Below the pieces are notes generated by a model that saw only the letters and a list, made by a program, of their open reading frames with translations, had not been told where the DNA came from and did no database searches. From contig NZ_BAOQ01000027.1 of the NCBI RefSeq assembly GCF_000344155.1, forward strand, positions 1-64,000: a DNA stretch of 64,000 nt. The letters run 5' to 3'. This DNA comes from Gordonia paraffinivorans NBRC 108238. GTDB taxonomy: Bacteria > Actinomycetota > Actinomycetes > Mycobacteriales > Mycobacteriaceae. The position numbers and the translations under genes are program-made. This document shows positions 25,912 to 34,294 of the stretch, piece after piece; within the stretch, counting starts at the first letter, position 1, and the number at the start of each line of letters is the position of its first letter.

Positions 25912-27440
25912 CCACCCTCGAGAACACCACCGGGACGACGCCGGTCGCATCCGACCTGGTCGCCGGCTTCCCGTTCCCCTTCCCCGAGGACCGCTACCGA
26001 TACAGCACCAACGTCGAGCCCGCCGAGCAGCCGGTCGTCACCCCGGCCGGCCAGTGGGGTGCCGCGGTCGTCGACATCGACTCGGAGTACCGTTCCGAAC
26101 TCGACCAGCGGGCGGCGATCCTCGCCGCCGACCCGAGCCGCCACGCGGTCCTCCCGCACATGGTTCCCGCGGCCTGGGACACCATGCTCACGCTCATGCG
26201 CGAACTCGACGCGGTCTACCCCGAGCAGATGCACCTCGAGAACCTCGGCGGTGACGAATGGTTGTGGCGCAACGACATCCTCGGCATCGAGCAGTGCTTC
26301 CGTTACGCCGACGCCGCGACACTGCCCGACGAGCCGCTGCGGTACATCGCCTCGCAGGTCCAGGAGGACATCGCCCTCCTCGACCAGCGCAACGACCAGC
26401 TGTTCGTCGACGCGGGTGTCGTGACCTTCGCGGCGGACTGGAGCTTCGGCTTCGACGTGGGGATGAGCTTCCTGGAGATCCACGGCCCGGTGCCGCGGAT
26501 CCGCAAGGAAGGTGTCATCACCCGCGCTCATGAGTTCCTCAAGCGACTCCAGCCGCATCAGCCGTACCGGCGGACCAACTGGACGCTGACGATCGACCGC
26601 CGCCTCGACGTGTCGACGGAGATCTACCACGAGTGGGGCCCGGACCGGGAGACCATCCAGCACGTCGACGACGAGGAGTTCGGCCGTCGCGTCCACCTGC
26701 GCGTGGAGGTCCAGCACCTGATCCGGCTCCCCGACTCGGGCGCGATCGTTTTCCTGATCCGCACCTACCTGCTCCCGCTGGACCAGCTCGCGACCGTGGA
26801 GCCCTGGCGTCGGCGCGCCGCGGAGGTGCTGGCCGAGTTGCCGGCCGACATGGCCGAGTACAAGGGCATCATCAAGTACCGCGACCGGGCCGCGCAGTAC
26901 CTGCGCGACGCCGCGCCCGTCGCGCCGCTGCCCTCCGGACCCGGCATGCCGGAGTGGCCCACCACTCCCCCGCCGGTCGACACCACCGGTGCCGCGTTCC
27001 TCGTCGTCGCGATCGGCCGCGACCCGGAGACCGCCCACGTCTCGCGGAACTGGGTGTCCACCGCGGAGGCGGCCGGCACCACGCGGCTGCTGGTCCTCGA
27101 CTCCCTCACCGAGGAAGAGGACCGGACGGCCCTCGCCGCCGCCTTCGACGATGCGGTGATCGGGACGCGCATCATGGTCGCGGGCGGCCAGTACGACGTC
27201 ATGACCGCGCTCGCACTCGCCCGCGAGGCAGGGGCGGTGCCGGCCGAACTCGCCGCGTACGTCACCGATTTCGGCGATCTGCCGATGTATTGCGCACACT
27301 GCCGGGACACCTTCCGCGTCGAAGCCGTCCCAGGAGGCGTCGTCGCCTGCCCGGGTTGCGCCCGCGACCTGGAGATCCACGAACACCATTCGCCGACGAT
27401 GGGCAGCTACCTCGCGTCGGCCGCAGGAGGTGATGAATGA
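25908..27440 (+). CDS. Fusion of heme-dependent oxidative N-demethylase (DUF3445) and a DmmA-like module
   Basis: 510 residues. Residues about 1-330 are DUF3445, the catalytic heme subunit of dimethylamine monooxygenase: WLWRNDILG, VDAGVVTFAADWSFGFDVGM, YRRTNWTLT and LRVEVQHLIRLPDSGAIVF. A Pro-rich linker (about 334-361) joins a C-terminal DmmA-like domain with Cys 462, 465, 481 and 484 (CAHC, CPGC) and an ending like that of the free DmmA gene. The fused order matches the last gene of one A-B-D cassette joined to the first gene of the next. GTG 25908 overlaps the reductase stop. Confidence 0.88.
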   Translation: MTTLENTTGTTPVASDLVAGFPFPFPEDRYRYSTNVEPAEQPVVTPAGQWGAAVVDIDSEYRSELDQRAAILAADPSRHAVLPHMVPAAWDTMLTLMRELDAVYPEQMHLENLGGDEWLWRNDILGIEQCFRYADAATLPDEPLRYIASQVQEDIALLDQRNDQLFVDAGVVTFAADWSFGFDVGMSFLEIHGPVPRIRKEGVITRAHEFLKRLQPHQPYRRTNWTLTIDRRLDVSTEIYHEWGPDRETIQHVDDEEFGRRVHLRVEVQHLIRLPDSGAIVFLIRTYLLPLDQLATVEPWRRRAAEVLAELPADMAEYKGIIKYRDRAAQYLRDAAPVAPLPSGPGMPEWPTTPPPVDTTGAAFLVVAIGRDPETAHVSRNWVSTAEAAGTTRLLVLDSLTEEEDRTALAAAFDDAVIGTRIMVAGGQYDVMTALALAREAGAVPAELAAYVTDFGDLPMYCAHCRDTFRVEAVPGGVVACPGCARDLEIHEHHSPTMGSYLASAAGGDE

Positions 27441-28429
27441 CCGCTGCCGCAACAACTAGGGCACACCTGCACCCCGGATACACCACCGCGGCGCGACCCA
27501 TGCGCGTGGTGAAGGTGCAGCAGCTCACCGACGAGATCAAACACTTCCGGTTCGCCCCGGTCGACGACGCGCCGCGGGCGCTGACGCCCTACCAGCCGGG
27601 CAGCCACCTGATCGTGAGCGCCGGCGAGCACCGCAACGCCTACTCGCTGGTCGACGACGGCATGTTCCCCGACACCTACGGGATCTCGGTGCTGCGGCGC
27701 GGTGCCGGTGGCGGATCGGACTGGCTGCACGACAACCTGACCGAGGGCACCACCGTCGAGGTAGAGGGCCCGCGGTCGATGTTCGGTCCGGTCCTCAACC
27801 AGCGCGGGGCCCTCCTCGTGGCCGGCGGCATCGGAGTGACCCCGGTGCTCTCGCATGCGCGCGCCCTGGCCCGCGAAGGCCTGCGCGCCGACATCGTCTA
27901 CTCCTATCGGCCCGGCGCCGCAGCACATCTCGACGATCTGCGCGCGCTGGCCGGGCAACCGAACATCACCCTGCACGAGGTCTCGGGCATCGACGAGACC
28001 ACCGAGTTGCTGCGGGACCGGTTCCGGTCGCAGCCGCTCGGCACACACGCCTACGCGTGTGGTCCGGGACCGATGCTCGAGGCCTACACCGAACTCGCCG
28101 CCGAGGCGGGGTGGCCCTCGGCACGAGTGCATCTCGAACGGTTCACCGCACCCGAGCAGGACCCGGGCGAACCGTTCACCGTGACCCTCGCATCCAGCGG
28201 CGCCACGATCGTGGTGCCCTCCGGGGTGTCACTGCTCCAACGACTCCTCGACAACGGCGTCGAAGTCTCGAACCTCTGCCGGCAGGGCGTGTGCGGGGAA
28301 TGCCGAATCCCCGTGCGCAGCGGCACCATCGAGCACCGCGACCTCGTTCTCACCGACGAGGAGAAGTCGCTCGGCGACGCCATGCTCTGCTGTGTCTCCC
28401 GCGGCCAGAACATCGAGGTGGACCTGTGA
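27437..28429 (+). CDS. Ferredoxin-NAD(P)H reductase subunit, cassette 2
   Basis: 330 residues, a paralogue of the cassette-1 reductase with the same three domains: HRNAYSLVDDG (flavin), LVAGGIGVTPVLSHARA and ACGPGPM (NAD(P)), and C-terminal [2Fe-2S] Cys 281, 286, 289 with a last Cys at 318 or 319 (LCCVS). It presumably serves the DUF3445 protein that follows. ATG 27437 overlaps the fusion gene's TGA. The clear divergence from cassette 1 shows that the duplication is old, not a recent copy. Confidence 0.92.
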   Translation: MTAAATTRAHLHPGYTTAARPMRVVKVQQLTDEIKHFRFAPVDDAPRALTPYQPGSHLIVSAGEHRNAYSLVDDGMFPDTYGISVLRRGAGGGSDWLHDNLTEGTTVEVEGPRSMFGPVLNQRGALLVAGGIGVTPVLSHARALAREGLRADIVYSYRPGAAAHLDDLRALAGQPNITLHEVSGIDETTELLRDRFRSQPLGTHAYACGPGPMLEAYTELAAEAGWPSARVHLERFTAPEQDPGEPFTVTLASSGATIVVPSGVSLLQRLLDNGVEVSNLCRQGVCGECRIPVRSGTIEHRDLVLTDEEKSLGDAMLCCVSRGQNIEVDL

Positions 28430-29451
28430 CGACCGAAGCGATCCCAACGACACCCGCCGAGCTCTTCCTCAGCGCGCCGGTGGACCATCTGAGCAATCTC
28501 CCCTGGCCCTTCCCCGACGACCTCGAGCAGTTCACCTACAGCGTCAACGTCGAACCCGCACGCATTCCCCGCCGCACCCGCGGGGGCGAATGGGGCAGGC
28601 ACCTCGTCGATCTCGGCGGTGCCGAGTACCCGGCGATCATGGCCGAGCGGCGTCGCATCCTCGACGCCGACCCGTCACGGGTGCGGATCAGACCCGGCAT
28701 GGAGATCGCCTGCTGGGACCTGCTCCTCTACTACCTCCGCGATCTCGCCATCTCCTATCCGGAGGTGATGCATCTCGACGAACACGACGACGGCCGGTTC
28801 CATTGGCGCAACGACCTTCTCGGCACCGACCAGGAGTTCGTCCTGGGTGACCCGAGCTCGCTGCCCTACGGACCGATGGAGTTCCTCGCCCGCGAGGTGC
28901 CCGACGACCTGCTGCTCGTCACCGAGCGCGACGGCCACCTCTACTTCGACGCCGGCATCGTCACCTTCGCCGCCGCCTGGTCGGTGTCCTTCGACGTGGG
29001 CATGGACATGTACGAGATCCACGCACCGGTTCCGCGCATGCTGCGCGAGGGCATCGTCGCGCGCGCCGAGCAATTCCTGCGTAGGCTACCGGCAGATCAG
29101 TTGTACCGCAGGGTGAACTGGACTCTGTCGGCGTCTGATTCGCACAAACTCGACGTGAGTCTGGAAGAGTTGCCGGAATGGGCCGGCGACGTTCCGGGCA
29201 TGGTGGCCGACGGTGATTTCGCCAGGGCGCGCCTGCGAATCGAGCTCGAACACTTCGTCCGGTTGCCGATGTCGGGTGCCGTGACGTTCAATATCCGCAC
29301 ATTCATGGCCTCGCTGGAGGACGTGAAGCGCATACCCGAGTGGGCCGAGCAGTTGGCGACCGTCATCGAGACACTCGGTGAGGACATCGCCGCCTACAAG
29401 GGATTCCTCGACTACCGCGACAACGTCGTCGCATATCTACGCGGTCAATGA
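28426..29451 (+). CDS. Heme-dependent oxidative N-demethylase (DUF3445), cassette 2
   Basis: 341 residues, homologous to residues 1-330 of the fusion protein: LPWPFPDD, FHWRNDLLG, DAGIVTFAAAWSVSFDVGMD and YRRVNWTLS. It lacks a DmmA tail. It probably oxidises a secondary or tertiary methylamine to methylamine plus formaldehyde with electrons from the reductase before it; a different substrate range from cassette 1 is plausible. GTG 28426 overlaps the reductase stop by 4 bases. The Amt gene starts 59 bases downstream. Confidence 0.88.
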   Translation: MTTEAIPTTPAELFLSAPVDHLSNLPWPFPDDLEQFTYSVNVEPARIPRRTRGGEWGRHLVDLGGAEYPAIMAERRRILDADPSRVRIRPGMEIACWDLLLYYLRDLAISYPEVMHLDEHDDGRFHWRNDLLGTDQEFVLGDPSSLPYGPMEFLAREVPDDLLLVTERDGHLYFDAGIVTFAAAWSVSFDVGMDMYEIHAPVPRMLREGIVARAEQFLRRLPADQLYRRVNWTLSASDSHKLDVSLEELPEWAGDVPGMVADGDFARARLRIELEHFVRLPMSGAVTFNIRTFMASLEDVKRIPEWAEQLATVIETLGEDIAAYKGFLDYRDNVVAYLRGQ

Positions 29452-29510
29452 CGCCCGTGAGCTGAGCAATGTGACCCCGACTTCCGAGTCTCCGAACCGA
29501 AAGATCGCCC

Positions 29511-30872
29511 ATGGAACCGATACTCGCGACAAATGCCGACCTGGCCTGGATGCTCGCGGCATTCGTCTTCGTCCTGTTGATGTTCCCCGGCCTCGCCTTC
29601 TTCTACGGCGGCATGGTCGGCTCGAAGAACGTGCTGAACACCATGTCGATGGTCATGTCGACGCTGGCCATCACCGCGGTGCTGTACGTCCTCGTCGGAT
29701 ACGGACTCGTGTCCGGACCCTCGGTGGGCGGATGGGGCCTCATCGGCAACCCGACCGACTTCATCGGCCTCACCAACTGGCTGACCGATGACGAGTCCGG
29801 GGCCACCCAGACGCTGTACTTCGCAGCCTGGTTCATCCTGTTCGCGGCCATCACCATCGCCATCGTCGCCAGCGGCGCGGCCGGCCGCATGAAGTTCTCG
29901 GCCTGGCTCGTCTTCGCGCCGATCTGGCTGCTGGTGGTGTACTTCCCGATCGCCCACTGGGTCTTCGCGGCCGACGTCGACGACGACTACAAAGGCGGCT
30001 TCCTGCTGAACAAGCTGCAGATCGTCGACTACGCGGGCGGAACCGCGGTCCACATGAACTCCGGTGTCGCGGCGCTCGCCCTGGCCGTCGTCCTCGGCGC
30101 CCGCAAGCGGCGTATGGAGCGTCCGCACAACGTGCCGATGACCATGCTCGGCGGCGGCATCCTGTTCTTCGGCTGGTTCGGATTCAACGGCAGCTGCGCC
30201 CTCGGCGCCAACTTCCTCGCGCAGTCGGTCATCCTGAACACCCTGCTCGCGGGCTCGGCCGGCATGATCGGCTTCGCCATCGTCGAGAAGTGGCGTGAGG
30301 GTCACGTGACCTCGCTGGGCCTGATCACCGGCGTCGTCGCCGGCCTCGTGGGCATCACCCCGGCAGCCAGCAGCATGACCCCGATCGGCGCCCTGCTCGT
30401 CGGCATCTTCGCCGCCGCGGTCGTCGCCTTCCTGCTCAGCTTCAAGGCCCGCCTCAAGGTGGACGAGACGCTCGACGCGTTCATGGTCCACGGCATCGGC
30501 GGCATCGTCGGCACCATCTGCATCATCCTGTTCGCCAGCGAGGTCGCTCCCGCCGGTGTCCAGGGCGTGCTGTTCGGCGGTGATCCCGACATCATCTGGC
30601 GCGAGCTGCTCGGCATCGCCATCACGTGCACCTACTCCTTCGTGATGACCTGGATCATCGCGAAGGCGATCGACAAGATCATGGGCCTGCGGGTCGACGA
30701 GGAGACCGAGATGGTCGGCCTCGACACCACCATCCACGCGGAGACCGCCTACGAGATCCCCGCCTCGAGCGCGGGTCACGCAGGTGGCGGCCTGGGCGCT
30801 TTGTCGCCGGCGGTCGCGGCCGAGTCGGTGGAGAAGTCGATGCCGCCGTCGAAGCCGTCCGCTCAGGTCTGA
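29511..30872 (+). CDS. amtB: Ammonium/methylammonium transporter (Amt family)
   Basis: 453 residues, eleven predicted membrane helices. Family signatures are GLAFFYGGMVGSKN, VDYAGGTAVHMNSGVAALAL (first channel His region), LFFGWFGFNGSC and VHGIGGIVGTI (second channel His). The C-terminal tail is long, acidic and Ala-rich. Amt proteins conduct ammonium and also methylammonium. Position between the two amine-oxidation cassettes and the gamma-glutamylmethylamide branch suggests methylamine uptake or ammonium recapture. No GlnK gene is adjacent. A strong terminator follows. Confidence 0.95.
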   Translation: MEPILATNADLAWMLAAFVFVLLMFPGLAFFYGGMVGSKNVLNTMSMVMSTLAITAVLYVLVGYGLVSGPSVGGWGLIGNPTDFIGLTNWLTDDESGATQTLYFAAWFILFAAITIAIVASGAAGRMKFSAWLVFAPIWLLVVYFPIAHWVFAADVDDDYKGGFLLNKLQIVDYAGGTAVHMNSGVAALALAVVLGARKRRMERPHNVPMTMLGGGILFFGWFGFNGSCALGANFLAQSVILNTLLAGSAGMIGFAIVEKWREGHVTSLGLITGVVAGLVGITPAASSMTPIGALLVGIFAAAVVAFLLSFKARLKVDETLDAFMVHGIGGIVGTICIILFASEVAPAGVQGVLFGGDPDIIWRELLGIAITCTYSFVMTWIIAKAIDKIMGLRVDEETEMVGLDTTIHAETAYEIPASSAGHAGGGLGALSPAVAAESVEKSMPPSKPSAQV

Positions 30873-30920
30873 TCGGCCACCGACAGGACCTCCACGGACA
30901 CCGAGAAGAAACGAGGACCC

Positions 30921-30964
30921 GACCCGTGGGCTCGCCGAGAACGGCGGGCCCCCGGGTCTTTTCG
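30921..30964 (+). terminator. Rho-independent terminator after the Amt gene
   Basis: GACCCGTGGGCTCGCC (30921-30936) pairs with GGCGGGCCCCCGGGTC (30943-30958), with one mismatch and one wobble in 16 bp, followed by TTTTCG. It splits the monooxygenase half from the glutamate branch. Confidence 0.85.
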
Positions 30965-31069
30965 TGTCCGCCCTCCGGGCGACGCCCGGTTTGCCATCGG
31001 ATGAAACAACCGCTCGCGGAACGACACTGACCGCTCACAGTTCGGAAACAGCGCCGAAACATACAGCCG

Positions 31070-31086
31070 GTCTACTAACGGTAGAC
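31070..31086. promoter_or_regulatory. GTCTAC-N5-GTAGAC inverted repeat upstream of the GS-like gene
   Basis: Exact 6-bp arms at 31070-31075 and 31081-31086, about 64 bases before ATG 31150. Upstream, GAAAC-N6-GAAAC (31045-31060) weakly resembles a GlnR site. Both are tentative. Confidence 0.4.
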
Positions 31087-31149
31087 AAAGATTCACACGA
31101 GTGGACAACCCCGATAGGCAAATCCCAGAGTCGATCCACGGAGCGCAGC

Positions 31150-32508
31150 ATGACCATCAACGACACCACCGAGAACGCCACCCTCGCCGAGCTGTGCGCG
31201 GCCAACGACACCAAGTTCATCCTCGCGATGTTCGTCGATCTCCGCGGCAAGCCCTGCGCCAAGCTGGTCCCCGTCGAGGCCGTCGACGAACTCGCCACGG
31301 AGGGAGTCGGTTTCGCCGGCTACGCGGTCGGCGCGATCGGTCAGGAGCCCAAGGATCCCGACCTCATGGCGATCCCCGACGTCAACTCCTTCCTGCCGAT
31401 CCCGTTCATCAAGGAGGGCCTCGCGGTCGTCCAGTGTGATCCGCACGTCGAGGGTAAGCCGTGGCCGTTCGCCCCGCGCAACATCCTCAAGAGCCTGATC
31501 GCCCAGACCGCAGACGCCGGCTTCGAGCCGTGGGTGGGGGCCGAGGTCGAGTACTTCCTGCTCAAGCGCGCCGAGGACGGTTCGCTGGTCACCGCCGACG
31601 CCGCCGACGACTCCGACCAGCCGTGCTACGACGTCCGCGGCCTGACCCGGATGTACGACCACCTCACGACCGTGTCGACCGCCATGAACCAGCTCGGCTG
31701 GAGCAACTACGCCAACGACCACGAGGACGGGAACGGCCAGTTCGAGCAGAACTTCAAGTACGCCGACGCGCTGACCACCGCCGACCGCGTCGTCACCCTC
31801 CGCTACCTGCTCTCGGCCATCGCCGGCGAGAACGGCATGATCGCCACCTTCATGCCGAAGCCGTTCGCCGATCGGACCGGCTCGGGACTGCACTTCCACC
31901 TCTCCCTGACCAAGGGCGGCGAACCGGTGTTCCCGCAGGTCGGCGAGGACCTCCGCGGCCTGGGCCTGTCGGAGACCGCCTACGGCTTCATCGGCGGCAT
32001 CCTCGAGCACGCGCCGGCCCTGCAGGCCGTGATCGCCCCGACGGTCAACTCCTACAAGCGAACCGGCGCCACCGCGACCCGCTCCGGCGCCTCGTGGGCG
32101 CCGCGCAAGGCCACCTACGGCGGCAACGACCGCACCCATTACATCCGCGTCCCCGACGACCAGCGCGTGGAGCTCCGCGGCGGCGACGGATCGGCCAACC
32201 CCTACCTCGCGGTCGCCGCGCTGCTCGGCGCCGGCCTCGACGGCATCAAGCGCAGTCTCGATCCCGGTGAGGTCGGTGCGGCACCGAGCCACGTCGCCGA
32301 GCTGCCGCTGACCCTGCTGCACGCGGTCGAGGCACTCGAGTCCGACGCGGTGGTCACCGGCGCGCTCGACGCCGCGATCCCGCAGGACTGGCCCGCCGAC
32401 CAGGCGACGGTCTCGACCTATTTCTCCAACCTCAAGCGCGAAGAGTTCTTCCACTGGCACTCGGCGGTCTCCCCCTGGGAGGTCGACAAGTACCTCACCG
32501 CCTTCTGA
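31150..32508 (+). CDS. Gamma-glutamylmethylamide synthetase-like glutamine synthetase (GlnT type)
   Basis: 452 residues, GS fold. N-terminal beta-grasp (FILAMFVDLRGKPCAKL), GAEVEYFLL (Glu ligands), then YANDHEDGNGQFEQNF, GSGLHFHLSL (catalytic H) and the ATP-binding NSYKR in APTVNSYKRTG; RVELRGGDGSANPYLAVAAL closes the site. It would ligate methylamine to glutamate with ATP, giving gamma-glutamylmethylamide. The homology is to GlnT/GMAS, not housekeeping GlnA, and the GltS-like trio that follows supports it. ATG 31150 is chosen; the frame extends upstream but is not protein-like. Its own promoter lies after the terminator. Confidence 0.88.
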   Translation: MTINDTTENATLAELCAANDTKFILAMFVDLRGKPCAKLVPVEAVDELATEGVGFAGYAVGAIGQEPKDPDLMAIPDVNSFLPIPFIKEGLAVVQCDPHVEGKPWPFAPRNILKSLIAQTADAGFEPWVGAEVEYFLLKRAEDGSLVTADAADDSDQPCYDVRGLTRMYDHLTTVSTAMNQLGWSNYANDHEDGNGQFEQNFKYADALTTADRVVTLRYLLSAIAGENGMIATFMPKPFADRTGSGLHFHLSLTKGGEPVFPQVGEDLRGLGLSETAYGFIGGILEHAPALQAVIAPTVNSYKRTGATATRSGASWAPRKATYGGNDRTHYIRVPDDQRVELRGGDGSANPYLAVAALLGAGLDGIKRSLDPGEVGAAPSHVAELPLTLLHAVEALESDAVVTGALDAAIPQDWPADQATVSTYFSNLKREEFFHWHSAVSPWEVDKYLTAF

Positions 32509-32521
32509 CCCGGTACTCCGC

Positions 32522-32545
32522 CCCGGCGCCGGCAGCGGCGCCGGG
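32522..32545 (+). repeat. Perfect 10-bp intercistronic hairpin
   Basis: CCCGGCGCCG (32522-32531), loop GCAG, CGGCGCCGGG (32536-32545). There is no T-run; it may be an attenuator or RNA-stabilising stem between the synthetase and the amidotransferase genes. Confidence 0.55.
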
Positions 32546-32584
32546 ACAGCATCCACTCCCCCTTCGAAGTAAAGGAATTCGACC

Positions 32585-33481
32585 ATGTGCGGAATCGTCG
32601 GATTGCACCTGCGTAATCCGGAACTCCATCCCCGTCTCGGTGCGATGCTCGCCGAGATGCTCGGCGAGATGCAGGACCGCGGCGCCGACTCGGCCGGCAT
32701 CGCCGTCTACGGGAACCCAGAGTGGGCCCCGCCCGGCCACGGCTGCGTCTCCCTCCTCGAGCTCGACGTCGTGCCCGACGAGGTCGCCTCGACCCTGGGT
32801 GCGGCCGTCGGCGTCCCGGTTGCCGCGCAGCTCGTCGACACCACCCTGGTCGTCTCCGCCCCGGTTCCCGCCGAGGAGCTGCTCGGCGCCGCCCGGGCCG
32901 CCTACCCCGATGCGCTGATCGCCGGCTTCGGCGCCGACCTGACCGTCCTGAAGGGCGTCGGCGCCCCCCGCGATCTCACCGAATCCTGGGGCCTGGCACA
33001 CGCTTCCGGCTGGCAGGGCGTCGGCCACACCCGCATGGCGACGGAGTCGGCGGTGACCCCGTCCGGTGCGCACCCGTACGCGGTCGGCCCGGAGCAGTGC
33101 CTGGTCCACAACGGGTCGTTCTCCAACCACGCCACCATCCGTCGTGAGCTCCGCGCCGAGGGCGTCGAGTTCGACAGCGAGAACGACACCGAGGTCGGCG
33201 CCCGGTTCGTCGCACACCAGCTCGCCGCGGGCAAGGACGTGGAGACCGCCCTGAAGGAGGTCTGCGCGACCTTCGACGGCTTCTACACCCTGGTCGTGTC
33301 CAACCACGACAGCTTCGCGGTCGTCCGCGACGCCATCGCCTGCAAGCCGGCGGTGATCGCCGAGACCGACGACTGGGTCGCGATCGCCAGCGAGTACCGC
33401 GCGTTGGCCAAGCTCCCCGGCGTCGAGAACGCCCGCATCTGGGAACCGGAGCCGGAGGTGGTCTACGCATGGACACGCTGA
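32585..33481 (+). CDS. mgsA: Class II glutamine amidotransferase, N-methylglutamate synthase subunit A-like
   Basis: 298 residues. The nucleophile is Cys2 directly after the initiator Met (MCGIVGLHL), with GVGHTRMATES, the glutamine-binding VHNGSFSNH, and the N-terminal-nucleophile fold to the end. In N-methylglutamate synthase (and in the related GlxB-type proteins) this subunit cleaves the gamma-glutamyl amide. ATG 32585 has AAAGGAATT upstream. The next gene starts 13 bases before its stop, so the two are coupled. Confidence 0.88.
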   Translation: MCGIVGLHLRNPELHPRLGAMLAEMLGEMQDRGADSAGIAVYGNPEWAPPGHGCVSLLELDVVPDEVASTLGAAVGVPVAAQLVDTTLVVSAPVPAEELLGAARAAYPDALIAGFGADLTVLKGVGAPRDLTESWGLAHASGWQGVGHTRMATESAVTPSGAHPYAVGPEQCLVHNGSFSNHATIRRELRAEGVEFDSENDTEVGARFVAHQLAAGKDVETALKEVCATFDGFYTLVVSNHDSFAVVRDAIACKPAVIAETDDWVAIASEYRALAKLPGVENARIWEPEPEVVYAWTR

Positions 33482-34218
33482 CCATCGACAACTCCCCTGC
33501 CCCTTTCCCCACCGACACGGCGAAGGCTGAGACGATGAGCCCCAATCACCACTTCGATCTCGCGACCACACCCCTGCGAGAGGTCAATTCCGCACTGCAC
33601 GGCGACATCTCGGGAGAGATCGTCATCGACAACCCGGCGGGCGCGCACGCCGTCGCAGCCGGTGTCAACGCGCCGGTGAAGATCACCGTCAACGGTCATG
33701 TCGGCTACTACGCGGCCGGGATGAACCAGCAGGCCGAGGTCGTCATCGACGGCAACGCGGGCACGGGCGTCGCGGAGAACATGATGAGCGGCACCGTCAT
33801 CGTCAAGGGCAACGCCTCCCAGTCGGCCGGTGCGACCGCCCACGGCGGCCTGCTCGTGGTCGAGGGCGACGCGGCCGCGCGCTGCGGCATCTCGATGAAG
33901 GGCGTCGACATCGTCATCGGCGGAAACGTCGGCCACAACAGCGCTTTCATGGCGCAGGCCGGCCGCCTGGTCATCCGCGGCGACGCGGGGCACGGCCTGG
34001 GCGACTCGATCTACGAGACCCGCATCTACGTCCGCGGCGACGTCGCATCGCTGGGCGCCGACTGCATCGCCAAGCCCATGCGCGAGGAGCACCTCGAGGA
34101 GCTCGCCGGCCTGCTGAAGGCCGCCGGTTTCGCCGACGACGACCTGAGCGCCTACACCCGCTACGGCTCGGCCCGGGAGCTCTATCACTTCAAGGTCGAC
34201 AACGCTTCCGCGTACTGA
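33469..34218 (+). CDS. mgsB: GXGXG (glutamate synthase C-terminal) domain protein, MgsB-like
   Basis: 249 residues, a right-handed beta-helix of GXGXG repeats, as at the C-terminus of GltB: AAGMNQQAEVVIDGNAGTGV, GTVIVKGNASQSAGATAHGG and GGNVGHNSAFMAQAGRLVIR. Alone it has no catalytic site; it links the amidotransferase and FMN subunits. ATG 33469 overlaps the previous gene by 13 bases; ATG 33535, 22 codons on, is an alternative that begins at the domain. Known partners in N-methylglutamate synthase are its two neighbours. Confidence 0.85.
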   Translation: MDTLTIDNSPAPFPTDTAKAETMSPNHHFDLATTPLREVNSALHGDISGEIVIDNPAGAHAVAAGVNAPVKITVNGHVGYYAAGMNQQAEVVIDGNAGTGVAENMMSGTVIVKGNASQSAGATAHGGLLVVEGDAAARCGISMKGVDIVIGGNVGHNSAFMAQAGRLVIRGDAGHGLGDSIYETRIYVRGDVASLGADCIAKPMREEHLEELAGLLKAAGFADDDLSAYTRYGSARELYHFKVDNASAY

Positions 34219-34248
34219 CCCGCAGCCCGAACCTTTCGCGTATACCCC

Positions 34249-34274
34249 GTCCGAGGCGCCCGTCGACCTCGGAC
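34249..34274 (+). repeat. Perfect 8-bp hairpin before mgsC
   Basis: GTCCGAGG (34249-34256) and CCTCGGAC (34267-34274) with a 10-base loop, between the GXGXG gene and the FMN subunit gene. Possibly transcript-stabilising. Confidence 0.4.
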
Positions 34275-34294
34275 CCGCACACGGAGACATCATC

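Noticed and set aside
30873..31149. A clear GlnR box upstream of the GS-like gene
   Set aside because: GAAAC-N6-GAAAC only partly fits the known GlnR pattern and lacks the GTNAC half, so it is noted as tentative, not called.
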